The notes under the pieces were generated by a model. It made no database searches. It saw nothing but the letters and a program-made list of their open reading frames with translations, and had not been told where the DNA came from. From Bacteroidaceae bacterium (lineage in GTDB: Bacteria > Bacteroidota > Bacteroidia > Bacteroidales > Bacteroidaceae): a stretch of DNA of 8,742 bases. Below are positions 1-6,139 of this stretch, one piece after another; the stretch's first letter is position 1, and every line of letters starts with the position of its first letter. A program made the position numbers and the translations under genes. Where the stretch lies: contig JAGCWG010000301.1 of assembly GCA_017961965.1 (NCBI GenBank), forward strand, positions 1 to 8,742. Reading direction: 5' to 3'.

Positions 1-139
1 TCAGTACTTAGTCAATACTTCAAATATTAACGAACAACACTTAATGTTTAGAGTGTGTGCGTTTAGAGTTTTGCATCTATCATATACATTTGTTTGTTAG
101 AGAAACTCCAACTTAGGATTCAAAACTCATAACACTCAA
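1..139. other. Left-edge intergenic region downstream of the DUF2764 gene
   Basis: No coding region is supported here. It lies 3' of the DUF2764 gene on the minus strand, so it is probably the spacer before the next ATPase subunit gene beyond the window. It holds a direct repeat GTTTAGAGT at 46-54 and 61-69 (15-base period). At 119-139, abutting the DUF2764 stop codon, are heptads TTCAAAA, CTCATAA and CACTCAA. TTAATGT and GTGCGT near 41-62 and TTTTGCAT near 69-76 resemble pieces of the AT-rich elements at 997-1142 and 5230-5370. I read it as a possible third, decayed copy, with low certainty because the sequence is AT-rich. Confidence 0.3.
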
Positions 140-988
140 CTATCTCCTGAACTCTTCTGGTACTCTTGCCTCGCTACGAAGGTTCTCGATTATTTCCTCG
201 AAACGTCTGCGGCCGAATACTGGGTCAAGCAATCTCCAACGCTCAAGCATCTGTGCCTTGCAGAGATAAGCATAGACAGCCTCAACAGCAAATCCGTCCA
301 TGAATGTTCTGTCATCAAGCCACATCCATCTGAGAGCATCTATCTGACGTTCCTTTTCTACAGGATTGTCACAATCCACAATCTTCATCAGAGCAGACAC
401 ATAGTCATATTCACGACTGAGGTCAAAGTCCTTTGCCTTGCTCACGAGCAAGGTGTCGTACAAATCGCCTTCTCCCACAATGAACTTGGAAACATCCCAT
501 CCCTGCTGACGCGCGATAAGAGCTGTGAGTATATTTGATATATTGAGATTCAGTTCTGCCCATTCGGCAACGACATCATTCTTCGCTTCCTTGAGATAAG
601 TCCAGTAACGGCTCATGAGGGCATCGTCAGCAAAGTAGTCAGCCTCATCCTTGCGCTCATCATATTCACGGACGAACTCTGCAAAGAATGTAGGATAACG
701 TGGGTCGTCCTCAAAGAACACCTCCCTTGCATCCTCAATCATATCTTCGAGTTCCTCACGGGTATAGTTGCCCACCTGTGGCAGGTCGCCTGTCTCGCCC
801 TTTATGATGCTGAGAAGATTGCGGCAGTCACCCTCAAGGAAGAACATAGAGAGGATACGTGCGTCCGACTTGGACACTCCTTGTTCCTCTTCGAGCAGTT
901 CCTTTATTTCCGCTACGGAAATAATCTTCTCTCTGTCATCCAGCTTGAGAAGTGGGAGCCCCGACATTAAACAATAAAAGTTACCCAT
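140..988 (-). CDS. DUF2764 family protein of the V/A-type ATPase operon
   Basis: This is a 282-residue soluble, acidic, mostly helical protein with no signal peptide or membrane segment. I recognise it as the DUF2764 family, which in Bacteroidota sits inside V/A-type ATPase operons; here it follows subunit E in the same direction after a 151-base spacer. The start MGNFYCLMSGLP is typical of the family. Residues 144-165 (AELNLNISNILTALIARQQG plus WD) and the C-terminal helices at about 233-270 (FAVEAVYAYLCKAQMLERWR onward) recall the helical repeats of the AC39/NtpC subunit C family, the funnel-shaped part joining the central stalk to the membrane ring. My inference is that it is a subunit C equivalent; family membership is firmer than that role. 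It ends in TAG (140-142). No Shine-Dalgarno is visible, and the AT-rich spacer upstream makes expression from the subunit E promoter the simplest reading. Confidence 0.85.
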   Translation of the reverse strand: MGNFYCLMSGLPLLKLDDREKIISVAEIKELLEEEQGVSKSDARILSMFFLEGDCRNLLSIIKGETGDLPQVGNYTREELEDMIEDAREVFFEDDPRYPTFFAEFVREYDERKDEADYFADDALMSRYWTYLKEAKNDVVAEWAELNLNISNILTALIARQQGWDVSKFIVGEGDLYDTLLVSKAKDFDLSREYDYVSALMKIVDCDNPVEKERQIDALRWMWLDDRTFMDGFAVEAVYAYLCKAQMLERWRLLDPVFGRRRFEEIIENLRSEARVPEEFRR

Positions 989-996
989 TTAATTCA

Positions 997-1142
997 TTCA
1001 TAATTCATAATTCACAATTCATAATTGAAGGTTACCACCAGTAGCCACATTATAAACTATGTATTACTTAATTAATTCATAATTCATAATTGAATGTCTC
1101 TCGTGCGTAGCATAATTACGCATTAAGCATTATGAATTATTA
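997..1142. repeat. AT-rich heptad-repeat palindromic element A
   Basis: This spacer between the subunit E and DUF2764 genes holds four tandem heptads of TTCATAA at 997-1024 (the third is TTCACAA) ending in TTGAAGG. Two more lie at 1076-1089 and end in TTGAATGTC. An exact 12-bp inverted repeat, ATAATTCATAAT (1079-1090) and ATTATGAATTAT (1129-1140), closes a hairpin containing a smaller stem, TGCGTA (1104-1109) with TACGCA (1117-1122). The right end overlaps the stop codon of the subunit E gene (1140-1142). Element B at 5230-5370 shares the heptad pattern, the TTGAATGTC...GCGTA core and a 13-of-16 match at the right end. It encodes no transposase, so it is best read as a small non-autonomous or structural intergenic repeat. 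Confidence 0.6.
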
Positions 1143-1730
1143 GATAATCATCTCTACGAGCTGTGTACGAAGGAAATTCTTGAAATAATTCTCGAACTCA
1201 GCCTCACCAAAGTTTACCTTATATGCTCCATTAGCTGGCTCTACGGTAAACAAAGTCTTCTGACCATTGACCTGTTCAATAGTCACACCCTTGTCGAGGA
1301 GTGCCTTTGCCTTCTGTGCAAAAAGAGCCTTGAGACTGTCAGCATCTGCAGTAGAAATCTTGATATCCTCCTGAGCGCCCCATGACTCAGCAAGCTTAAG
1401 CATAAACTCATTCATGAAAGCCTTGTCGCCAACAACCTGTGCAGTTGTCTCCTTGACAATCTTGTCGCCTACCACATTAGCCACCTCGCTCTTGAGAGCG
1501 TTGAGAGCCTGCGAAGCATACATCTTGATTTCTGCCTTAGTGTTGGTATCGAGTGCGCTGGCGTTCTTCTTAGCATCTGCTTCAACCTGAGCAGCCTTAG
1601 CCTGTGCATCAGCAATAATCTTTGCTGCCTTAGCTTCTGCGTCAGCAATAATTTGAGCAGCCTTAGCATTACCCTTCTCAACTCCGTCGTTGAGAAGTTT
1701 CTCTGTCAGTTCTTGATTCTTATTTTCCAT
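1140..1730 (-). CDS. ntpE: V/A-type ATPase subunit E
   Basis: This is a 196-residue peripheral-stalk subunit of a V/A-type rotary ATPase, which couples ATP to H+ or Na+ movement at the inner membrane. Residues 1-75 form a long Ala/Lys-rich helix. Three near-identical 11-residue units, AKAAQIIADAE (22-32), AKAAKIIADAQ (33-43) and AKAAQVEADAK (44-54), give the hendecad pattern of a right-handed coiled coil, as expected for the E/G stalk. The C-terminal half (about 80-196) is the globular domain that caps the catalytic head. The size matches the family. The start is the first ATG after a 328-base leader, and ENKNQEL fits family N-termini. It is followed by the DUF2764 gene and is probably the first gene of the operon. 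The stop TAA lies within the AT-rich repeat element. The symbol follows ntp/atpE naming for V-type subunits and does not mean the F-type c ring. Confidence 0.85.
   Translation of the reverse strand: MENKNQELTEKLLNDGVEKGNAKAAQIIADAEAKAAKIIADAQAKAAQVEADAKKNASALDTNTKAEIKMYASQALNALKSEVANVVGDKIVKETTAQVVGDKAFMNEFMLKLAESWGAQEDIKISTADADSLKALFAQKAKALLDKGVTIEQVNGQKTLFTVEPANGAYKVNFGEAEFENYFKNFLRTQLVEMII
1569..1667 (-). repeat. Three 33-base tandem repeats coding hendecads
   Basis: The three 11-residue units of the subunit E coiled coil are also similar at DNA level. For example, TCAGCAATAAT recurs at 1609-1619 and 1642-1652, exactly 33 bases apart. This suggests growth of the stalk helix by in-frame duplication of a 33-base unit, and could allow copy-number change by slippage. 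Confidence 0.6.
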
Positions 1731-2058
1731 CTAATTGATTTATTTGATTTATTCCTTTCTTTATATATATTATGAACTTGTACTAATCTGTCGTTTGGCG
1801 CAAGTTTCTTGTTATATGATTTCTCTTGTTACGTTTTATATTTTATATTTAGGTCGATAACAATTGTGTTACGACAAGAATGCTTCCTGAAAACAAATTG
1901 TCGTGTCATAATGCATTATCTAAATCCGATATCTTTTATGTTTGCATGGCAAAGTAAATGTTTTTTTTCATACGATGTACATCTTGGCGCAAAAAAATGA
2001 GTTTTCAGATGAAAAAAAGCACTTTTCAAACAGAAATACTGAAAATAGACAAACAAGT
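1731..2058. other. 328-base intergenic region upstream of the ATPase operon
   Basis: No gene is supported; the plus-strand reading frames have no recognisable protein character. It must contain the end of the RelA/SpoT-family transcript and the ATPase operon leader. Visible structure: a 7-bp inverted repeat ACGACAA (1871-1877) and TTGTCGT (1898-1904) with a 20-base loop; a 5-bp palindrome TTTGC-atg-GCAAA at 1941-1953; a short repeat TTGGCGCAA near 1795-1803 and 1985-1993; and a loose stem TTTTCAG (2002-2008) with CTGAAAA (2039-2045). None is a clear terminator. Confidence 0.5.
1949..1957 (-). promoter_or_regulatory. Possible -7 box for the ATPase operon
   Basis: On the minus strand this reads TTACTTTGC, a common variant of the Bacteroidota -7 element TAnnTTTGY. 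No TTTG-like -33 box is found at the expected 19-21 base spacing, so support is weak. If real, the leader would be about 210 bases long and would include the ACGACAA/TTGTCGT inverted repeat. Confidence 0.28.
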
Positions 2059-3933
2059 TCACCCGTCCATTTTCTGTTTTACTTCATCTACACCCTCTAT
2101 CTCATAGAGAGCATGCATGCAATGTATGAGTTCATTGACTGAATGAACAAAGAACGTCACAGTACATCTGGCGATGTTATCCACACTTTCTGTATTCAGA
2201 CTCTCTATTGACAGATGCAACTCCTGAGTGATACGTTGCAATATGTCCATCAAGAGATGATACCTGTCTATTGCCGTAATGTCAATAGTAACAGGATATA
2301 CGGAACGCATATTCTCCCTAAACGTGTATTCCACCACGGAGTCGCCATACTTTGAGGCATCACGTATAATCTCTGGACAACTCCTCTTATGTATCATAAG
2401 ATTGCCGTCATCACCAAGGAAACCGATTGTCTCATCACCTGGCAGAGGGTGACAGCACTTACATCTGCATACACCATCGCCTTCCTCATTCTTGAGTTCA
2501 CGGAGTGCACTCTTAGCCTTGTAACTGCTCGTATACTCCACCCAGTCAGGTCGCGCCATAACCACATCCACCACACCAATCTCCACACAGTCACCACGCT
2601 TCAAGGTTGTCTTCAAGGAACACAAATTACCATTGATACGTGCATACTTGGCATGAAGACCCAATTCCTTGTCCAGTTCGAAGGCAAAATCTATCGCCGT
2701 AGAACCTTTCGGGAGGATGAGTGCCATACCCTTAGGTGTAAACACCATTACATCGTCATAATAGAGAGTGGTAGCCACATTCTCCATGAATCCCATCTGA
2801 CCGTTGCTGTCTGCGATGTCCTTCAACACCTGCTGGAACTTCTTTATCCACTCGTCTATGTTGCCGTCGTTAAGACCTGTCATACAACCGAGCTTGGAAC
2901 TATCCACCATATTCTTTGAGCATATCTGCACATCCTCCCATACACCCTCTGCGGAAAGCAACATCACATTAAGACTCTGGTAAGAATTTTCCTTTGCCTG
3001 GTCAATAAGATTGTTGAACGAACCAGCCTTTTCCTTGAATACATCCGTAAGAATACTGTATATCTTAAGGCATACATCCTTCTCCGACACACAGCACTCC
3101 CCCCTGGTGAAAGTCACACGAACATAATATCTGTTTGGCACGTGTATAAAGTCACATCCGTTCTCTTTCATCCTTCGCCAAATACTATAAGGACGGCGGT
3201 AATAGACCTCAGCCAAACCCTCTATGTTGTTCTTTTTGAGTAACTCTCCAATGGTATTAGTAAATGTATCCAACCTCTCCTTATTGTTCAGCATATCGGT
3301 ATTGAGGCTTTTCACTATGTCGAAATACTGATGTGGACAACGATACTTGAAACTCAGGTTCTCAAGGTCGGACTTCACGTCAAACAAACCAAGTCTGTTG
3401 GCGAGAGGAGCATAGAAGTAATCCGTCTCACCAGCAATCTTCATCTGCTTGTCAGGACGCATACTTTGCAAAGTACGCATATTATGCAGACGGTCAGCAA
3501 TCTTGACCATCAAGGCACGAATATCATAGTGAATAGAGCCAAGCAACTGCTCATAGTTATCCACCTGCTTTGAGTTCTTGTATCTCGATTTCTTCTTTTT
3601 CGTAACCGTATCAACAAGATAAGCCACATCTTCACCAAAACGTTTTTTAATGTCATCATTCGTATATTCCGTGTCTTCCACCACATCATGCAAGAAAGCC
3701 GTCATGACACAATGTGCGTCAAGTTTCAGTTCCTTGGCAGCTATGAGAGCCACCGCAATAGGATGAATAATGTAAGGTTGTCCAGTCTTACGCTTCTGAT
3801 TCTTATGTGCTTCATTGGCGAACTCGAAGGCGCTCTTTATCTGAGCAAGTTCATCACTACTCACTCGCTCTGCCATCACATCATACACTTCCTGTACAGC
3901 CTGCTGAATATTCGTTATCTCACTATCATTCAT
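2059..3933 (-). CDS. Long RelA/SpoT homolog, hydrolase intact, synthetase degenerate
   Basis: This is a 624-residue RelA/SpoT-family (RSH) protein controlling the alarmone (p)ppGpp in the cytosol. The N-terminal HD hydrolase domain (about 30-200) keeps the metal and catalytic residues: H57, H82-D83, E86-D87, D147 and N151 (VKIADRLHN). The synthetase region (about 235-350) is eroded. The usual catalytic Asp aligns with N267, the YIxxPKxNGYQSLH motif reads LIDQAKENSYQSLN (309-322), and the E-V-Q-I-R motif reads DVQICS (334-339). The TGS domain (about 396-455, VFTPKG and LPKGSTAIDFAF), the zinc-finger domain (C489, C491, C493-C494, H515, C519) and a C-terminal ACT domain (about 543-622) are present. 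I infer a (p)ppGpp hydrolase rather than a synthase; Bacteroidota commonly carry a second long RSH that could supply synthesis. It is somewhat shorter than the usual 700-740 residues. A promoter lies just upstream. Confidence 0.9.
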   Translation of the reverse strand: MNDSEITNIQQAVQEVYDVMAERVSSDELAQIKSAFEFANEAHKNQKRKTGQPYIIHPIAVALIAAKELKLDAHCVMTAFLHDVVEDTEYTNDDIKKRFGEDVAYLVDTVTKKKKSRYKNSKQVDNYEQLLGSIHYDIRALMVKIADRLHNMRTLQSMRPDKQMKIAGETDYFYAPLANRLGLFDVKSDLENLSFKYRCPHQYFDIVKSLNTDMLNNKERLDTFTNTIGELLKKNNIEGLAEVYYRRPYSIWRRMKENGCDFIHVPNRYYVRVTFTRGECCVSEKDVCLKIYSILTDVFKEKAGSFNNLIDQAKENSYQSLNVMLLSAEGVWEDVQICSKNMVDSSKLGCMTGLNDGNIDEWIKKFQQVLKDIADSNGQMGFMENVATTLYYDDVMVFTPKGMALILPKGSTAIDFAFELDKELGLHAKYARINGNLCSLKTTLKRGDCVEIGVVDVVMARPDWVEYTSSYKAKSALRELKNEEGDGVCRCKCCHPLPGDETIGFLGDDGNLMIHKRSCPEIIRDASKYGDSVVEYTFRENMRSVYPVTIDITAIDRYHLLMDILQRITQELHLSIESLNTESVDNIARCTVTFFVHSVNELIHCMHALYEIEGVDEVKQKMDG

Positions 3934-3955
3934 AATACACGATTTTAAGATTTGA

Positions 3956-3985
3956 CAAAATTATGAAAAATTTATCATTTACAAC
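3956..3985 (-). promoter_or_regulatory. Promoter of the RelA/SpoT-family gene
   Basis: On the minus strand the -7 box is TAATTTTG (3956-3963), an exact match to TAnnTTTG. It is preceded at 18 bases by GTTG (3982-3985), a 3-of-4 match to the -33 TTTG box. Transcription would start near 3950, giving a leader of only about 17 bases. No Shine-Dalgarno is seen, which is common in this phylum. Confidence 0.5.
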
Positions 3986-4208
3986 ATAGTAATGAGCAAA
4001 AAAATAACATGGAAAATTTTTTCATTATTAAATATCATAAATTTACCACAAAGCTTTAGCCCGACTAAGCCAATTATCCTTATTCATTCATGTCCATTTA
4101 TTCGTTACGCAAAAAAATCCACTATGGGTTCCAAGTGCTCACTGTGTTTTAACATCATAATGGTATAAGAAATTAAGGGCATTAAAACTCATTTTGCAGT
4201 TTGTTTTT

Positions 4209-4240
4209 TTATTTCTTAATTTAAAAATGTCTATCTTTGC
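4209..4240 (+). promoter_or_regulatory. Promoter of the D-2-hydroxyacid dehydrogenase gene
   Basis: TATCTTTGC at 4232-4240 is an exact Bacteroidota -7 box (TAnnTTTGY). TTTA at 4209-4212 lies 19 bases upstream as a 3-of-4 match to the -33 TTTG box. Transcription would begin near 4246, about 18 bases before the ATG at 4264. Confidence 0.65.
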
Positions 4241-4263
4241 ACCGTTTAATTAGAAAGTAAGAC

Positions 4264-5226
4264 ATGAAAATAGTAATACTCGATGGATATACAGTAACAC
4301 AGAACGATTTGAACTGGAAGACACTCGAAGACCTTGCCGAGGTGGAGGTATATGAACGTACCGCACCAGAGGACGTGGTGACACGATGTAAGGGGGCAGA
4401 GATGGTTTTGACAAACAAGGTCGTTCTTGACGCAGCGACTCTCAATATGTTACCACGACTGATGTACATCGGCGTACTTGCCACAGGCTACAATGTTGTT
4501 GACCTTGAAGCAGCCACACGCCAAAGTATCGTGGTGACAAACATCCCGGCATACAGTACTAACAGCGTGGCTCAGATGGTATTCAGCCACATTCTCAACA
4601 TAGTGAGTCGCGTTGACCACTATGCACGTGCAAACCGCAAAGGCAAGTGGAGTAACTCGGAGGACTTCTGCTACCTTGACCACAAACTCTTTGAGTTGGC
4701 GAATAAAAAGATTGGCATCATCGGTCTCGGAAACACGGGTATGGCAACAGCAAACATTGCCCTTGGATTTGGCATGAACGTACTTGCATACACCTCAAAG
4801 GATGATAATGACCTACCTGAAGGAATACGCAAGGCGACTATGGATGACCTATTTGAGTCAAGCGACATCATATCACTCCATTGCCCTCTCAACGATGAGA
4901 CGCACCACATTATCAACGCAGACAACATTAAGAAGATGAAACGGTCTGCCATCATCATCAATACAGGACGTGGAGGACTTGTGAATGATAGCGACCTTGC
5001 AGACGCTCTCAACAACGAGCAGGTTTACGCCTACGGAGCGGATGTTATCACTACAGAGCCTGTACTCGCCGACAATCCTCTCCTATCTGCCAAGAACTGT
5101 TTCCTCACTCCCCACATCGCTTGGGCAACACGTGAGGCACGCCAACGTCTCATCAACATCTGTACGGACAACATAAAGGCTTTCATAGACGGTGAAGCGA
5201 TAAATCAGGTCAATAAGGAAGTGTGA
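4264..5226 (+). CDS. D-2-hydroxyacid dehydrogenase, glycerate/hydroxypyruvate type
   Basis: This is a 320-residue cytosolic oxidoreductase of the D-isomer-specific 2-hydroxyacid dehydrogenase family, closest in character to glycerate dehydrogenase (hydroxypyruvate reductase, HprA). It would interconvert a 2-keto acid and a D-2-hydroxy acid with NAD(P)H. The substrate domain is formed by about 1-100 plus the C-terminus, and the Rossmann domain by about 101-285, with GLGNTG at 154-159. The catalytic set is intact: R236 (INTGRGG), E265 (DVITTEP) and H284 (TPHIAW). At the end of the second Rossmann strand, where NAD-specific members usually carry Asp, the sequence is YTSK (176-179), so cofactor preference is open. 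The length is normal. The start follows a strong promoter by about 18 bases. The gene stands alone and converges on the Crp-like gene. Substrate cannot be fixed from sequence, so no symbol is given. Confidence 0.88.
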   Translation: MKIVILDGYTVTQNDLNWKTLEDLAEVEVYERTAPEDVVTRCKGAEMVLTNKVVLDAATLNMLPRLMYIGVLATGYNVVDLEAATRQSIVVTNIPAYSTNSVAQMVFSHILNIVSRVDHYARANRKGKWSNSEDFCYLDHKLFELANKKIGIIGLGNTGMATANIALGFGMNVLAYTSKDDNDLPEGIRKATMDDLFESSDIISLHCPLNDETHHIINADNIKKMKRSAIIINTGRGGLVNDSDLADALNNEQVYAYGADVITTEPVLADNPLLSAKNCFLTPHIAWATREARQRLINICTDNIKAFIDGEAINQVNKEV

Positions 5227-5229
5227 GAA

Positions 5230-5370
5230 ATTATAAATTAAAAATTCAGAATTCAAAATTCGGAATTGAATGTCCGTTGCGTATATAAAGCTAACAAATC
5301 GGCAGTAAATGTCTTAGAGAAAACGTGCAACCATAATTTTGAATTCAGAATTTTGCATTCTTAATTATAA
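5230..5370. repeat. AT-rich heptad-repeat palindromic element B
   Basis: The element begins three bases after the dehydrogenase stop codon. Its left arm has heptads TTCAGAA, TTCAAAA and TTCGGAA (5245-5265), then TTGAATGTC and TTGCGTA. The segment 5242-5260 matches the reverse complement of 5335-5353 at 18 of 19 positions, giving an imperfect palindrome with about 75 bases between the arms. Outer TTATAA motifs lie at 5231-5236 and 5365-5370. The right end GCATTCTTAATTATAA (5355-5370) matches the end of element A at 13 of 16 positions. No reading frame is inside. It is best read as a MITE-like or structural intergenic repeat; mobility is inferred only. Confidence 0.6.
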
Positions 5371-5415
5371 CAAAAACAGCCATCAGGTTTACAAGAAACC
5401 TGATGGCTGTTTTTG
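5371..5415. terminator. Bidirectional intrinsic terminator
   Basis: A perfect 20-bp inverted repeat (arms 5371-5390 and 5396-5415) has a 5-base loop ACAAG. The GC-rich stem core ACAGCCATCAGG is flanked by an A run on the left and a T run on the right, so it can stop transcription from both sides. It lies between the convergent dehydrogenase and Crp-like genes and directly abuts the stop codon of the latter (5416-5418). Confidence 0.93.
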
Positions 5416-6012
5416 TTAGATATCTTCCTCTGTTGTGTTCGCACGCACACGTGATAGTGTCTCAGGTGTCATCTGTAAGTATGAAGCAACATAATGGAGA
5501 GGTGCACGACGCACGATGTCAGGATTCTCTCTAAGAGTACGTAGATAACGTTCCTTTGCACTCTCAAAGCGGATGACATCAGCCTTCTGCTGAGAAATTA
5601 TGAGCGAACGCTGTTCTATGGCAAAGATAAGCTGACACACCTCGAAAGAAGTACTTGCCCACTCAAAGAGTTCGTCATGAGGAATACCATAAAGCATTCC
5701 AGGTTCAAGCATCGAAATCTGTATGCGTGAAGGTTCACGCAGAAAGAAACTTTCGATACATATTACCATATCACCTTCGTGAGCGATGTACTCTGCCACA
5801 GTCAATTTCTGTTTGTGATAAGACTGTAGGACAAGACCATGCTCCACATAATACATATAGTCACACACCTCACCCTCGGACAAGGCATTGGCACCACGGA
5901 GCAGTTTTCGTGGAACAAGCATATTAGCGAAACGTTCCATAGCTTCCGGGCTTAATGTCACATTGTAACTGCGACAAATTTCTCTTGCTACATCTCTTTT
6001 CTTCTCTAACAT
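5416..6012 (-). CDS. Crp/Fnr-family transcription regulator
   Basis: This is a 198-residue cytosolic regulator. The N-terminal cyclic-nucleotide-binding-like beta barrel covers about 25-112 (GEVCDYMYYVEHGLVLQSY near 47-65, then AEYIAHEGDMV). The dimer helix is about 113-140, and a compact C-terminal helix-turn-helix lies at about 168-190 (APLHYVASYLQMTPETLSRV). The phosphate-binding cassette of true cAMP receptors is not present: the matching stretch is HEGDMVICIESFF (78-90). There are also no N-terminal cysteines arranged as in Fnr. Its ligand is therefore unknown, as for most Bacteroidota members, which often act in stress or redox responses. The start has an A/T-rich leader without a Shine-Dalgarno, and I found no convincing -7 box in the 127-base gap to yggS. 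It ends against the shared terminator. Confidence 0.88.
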   Translation of the reverse strand: MLEKKRDVAREICRSYNVTLSPEAMERFANMLVPRKLLRGANALSEGEVCDYMYYVEHGLVLQSYHKQKLTVAEYIAHEGDMVICIESFFLREPSRIQISMLEPGMLYGIPHDELFEWASTSFEVCQLIFAIEQRSLIISQQKADVIRFESAKERYLRTLRENPDIVRRAPLHYVASYLQMTPETLSRVRANTTEEDI

Positions 6013-6139
6013 AAAAGCTTTATTAAGATAATCGGTTAATAGTATTTTTATTAGTTCGGTGAATGTGTAGGTTTTATTGTGAGTTCGTAAGTTCTTTACG
6101 TTCTCTCGCGGATTTCACATGGTAAAGATAAAAAAAGTC

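Larger units (their letters stand above)
3934..4263. other. 330-base divergent promoter region
   Basis: This separates the RSH gene (minus) from the dehydrogenase gene (plus). Each side has its own good -7 box close to its start codon. The middle is AT-rich, with no reading frame of interest and no RNA gene I can recognise. The only structure seen is a small stem GCTTTAG (4053-4059) with CTAAGC (4065-4070), having a bulged T and a 5-base loop, too weak to name. Confidence 0.5.

Noticed and set aside
997..1092. AT-rich heptad tandem considered as a CRISPR array or phase-variable promoter
   Set aside because: The units are only 7 bases with no spacers, and they lie between operon genes rather than across a start site.
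1937..1945. Plus-strand TATGTTTGC matching a -7 box
   Set aside because: There is no plus-strand gene downstream before the antisense RelA/SpoT-family gene and no -33 box; it is probably chance within the TTTGC/GCAAA palindrome.
1809..2142. Two short plus-strand frames in the ATPase leader region
   Set aside because: Their translations are Phe/Tyr/Met-rich products of AT-rich DNA, one runs into the antisense of the RelA/SpoT-family gene, and neither has a convincing start region.
2389..2919. Plus-strand open frame of 176 codons
   Set aside because: It lies wholly antisense to the zinc-finger and TGS parts of the RelA/SpoT homolog and has no recognisable domain or initiation signal.
6093..6128. 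Inverted repeat TCTTTAC/GTAAAGA between the Crp-like gene and yggS, considered as a terminator
   Set aside because: 7-bp stem, 22-base loop and no T run on the minus strand after it.
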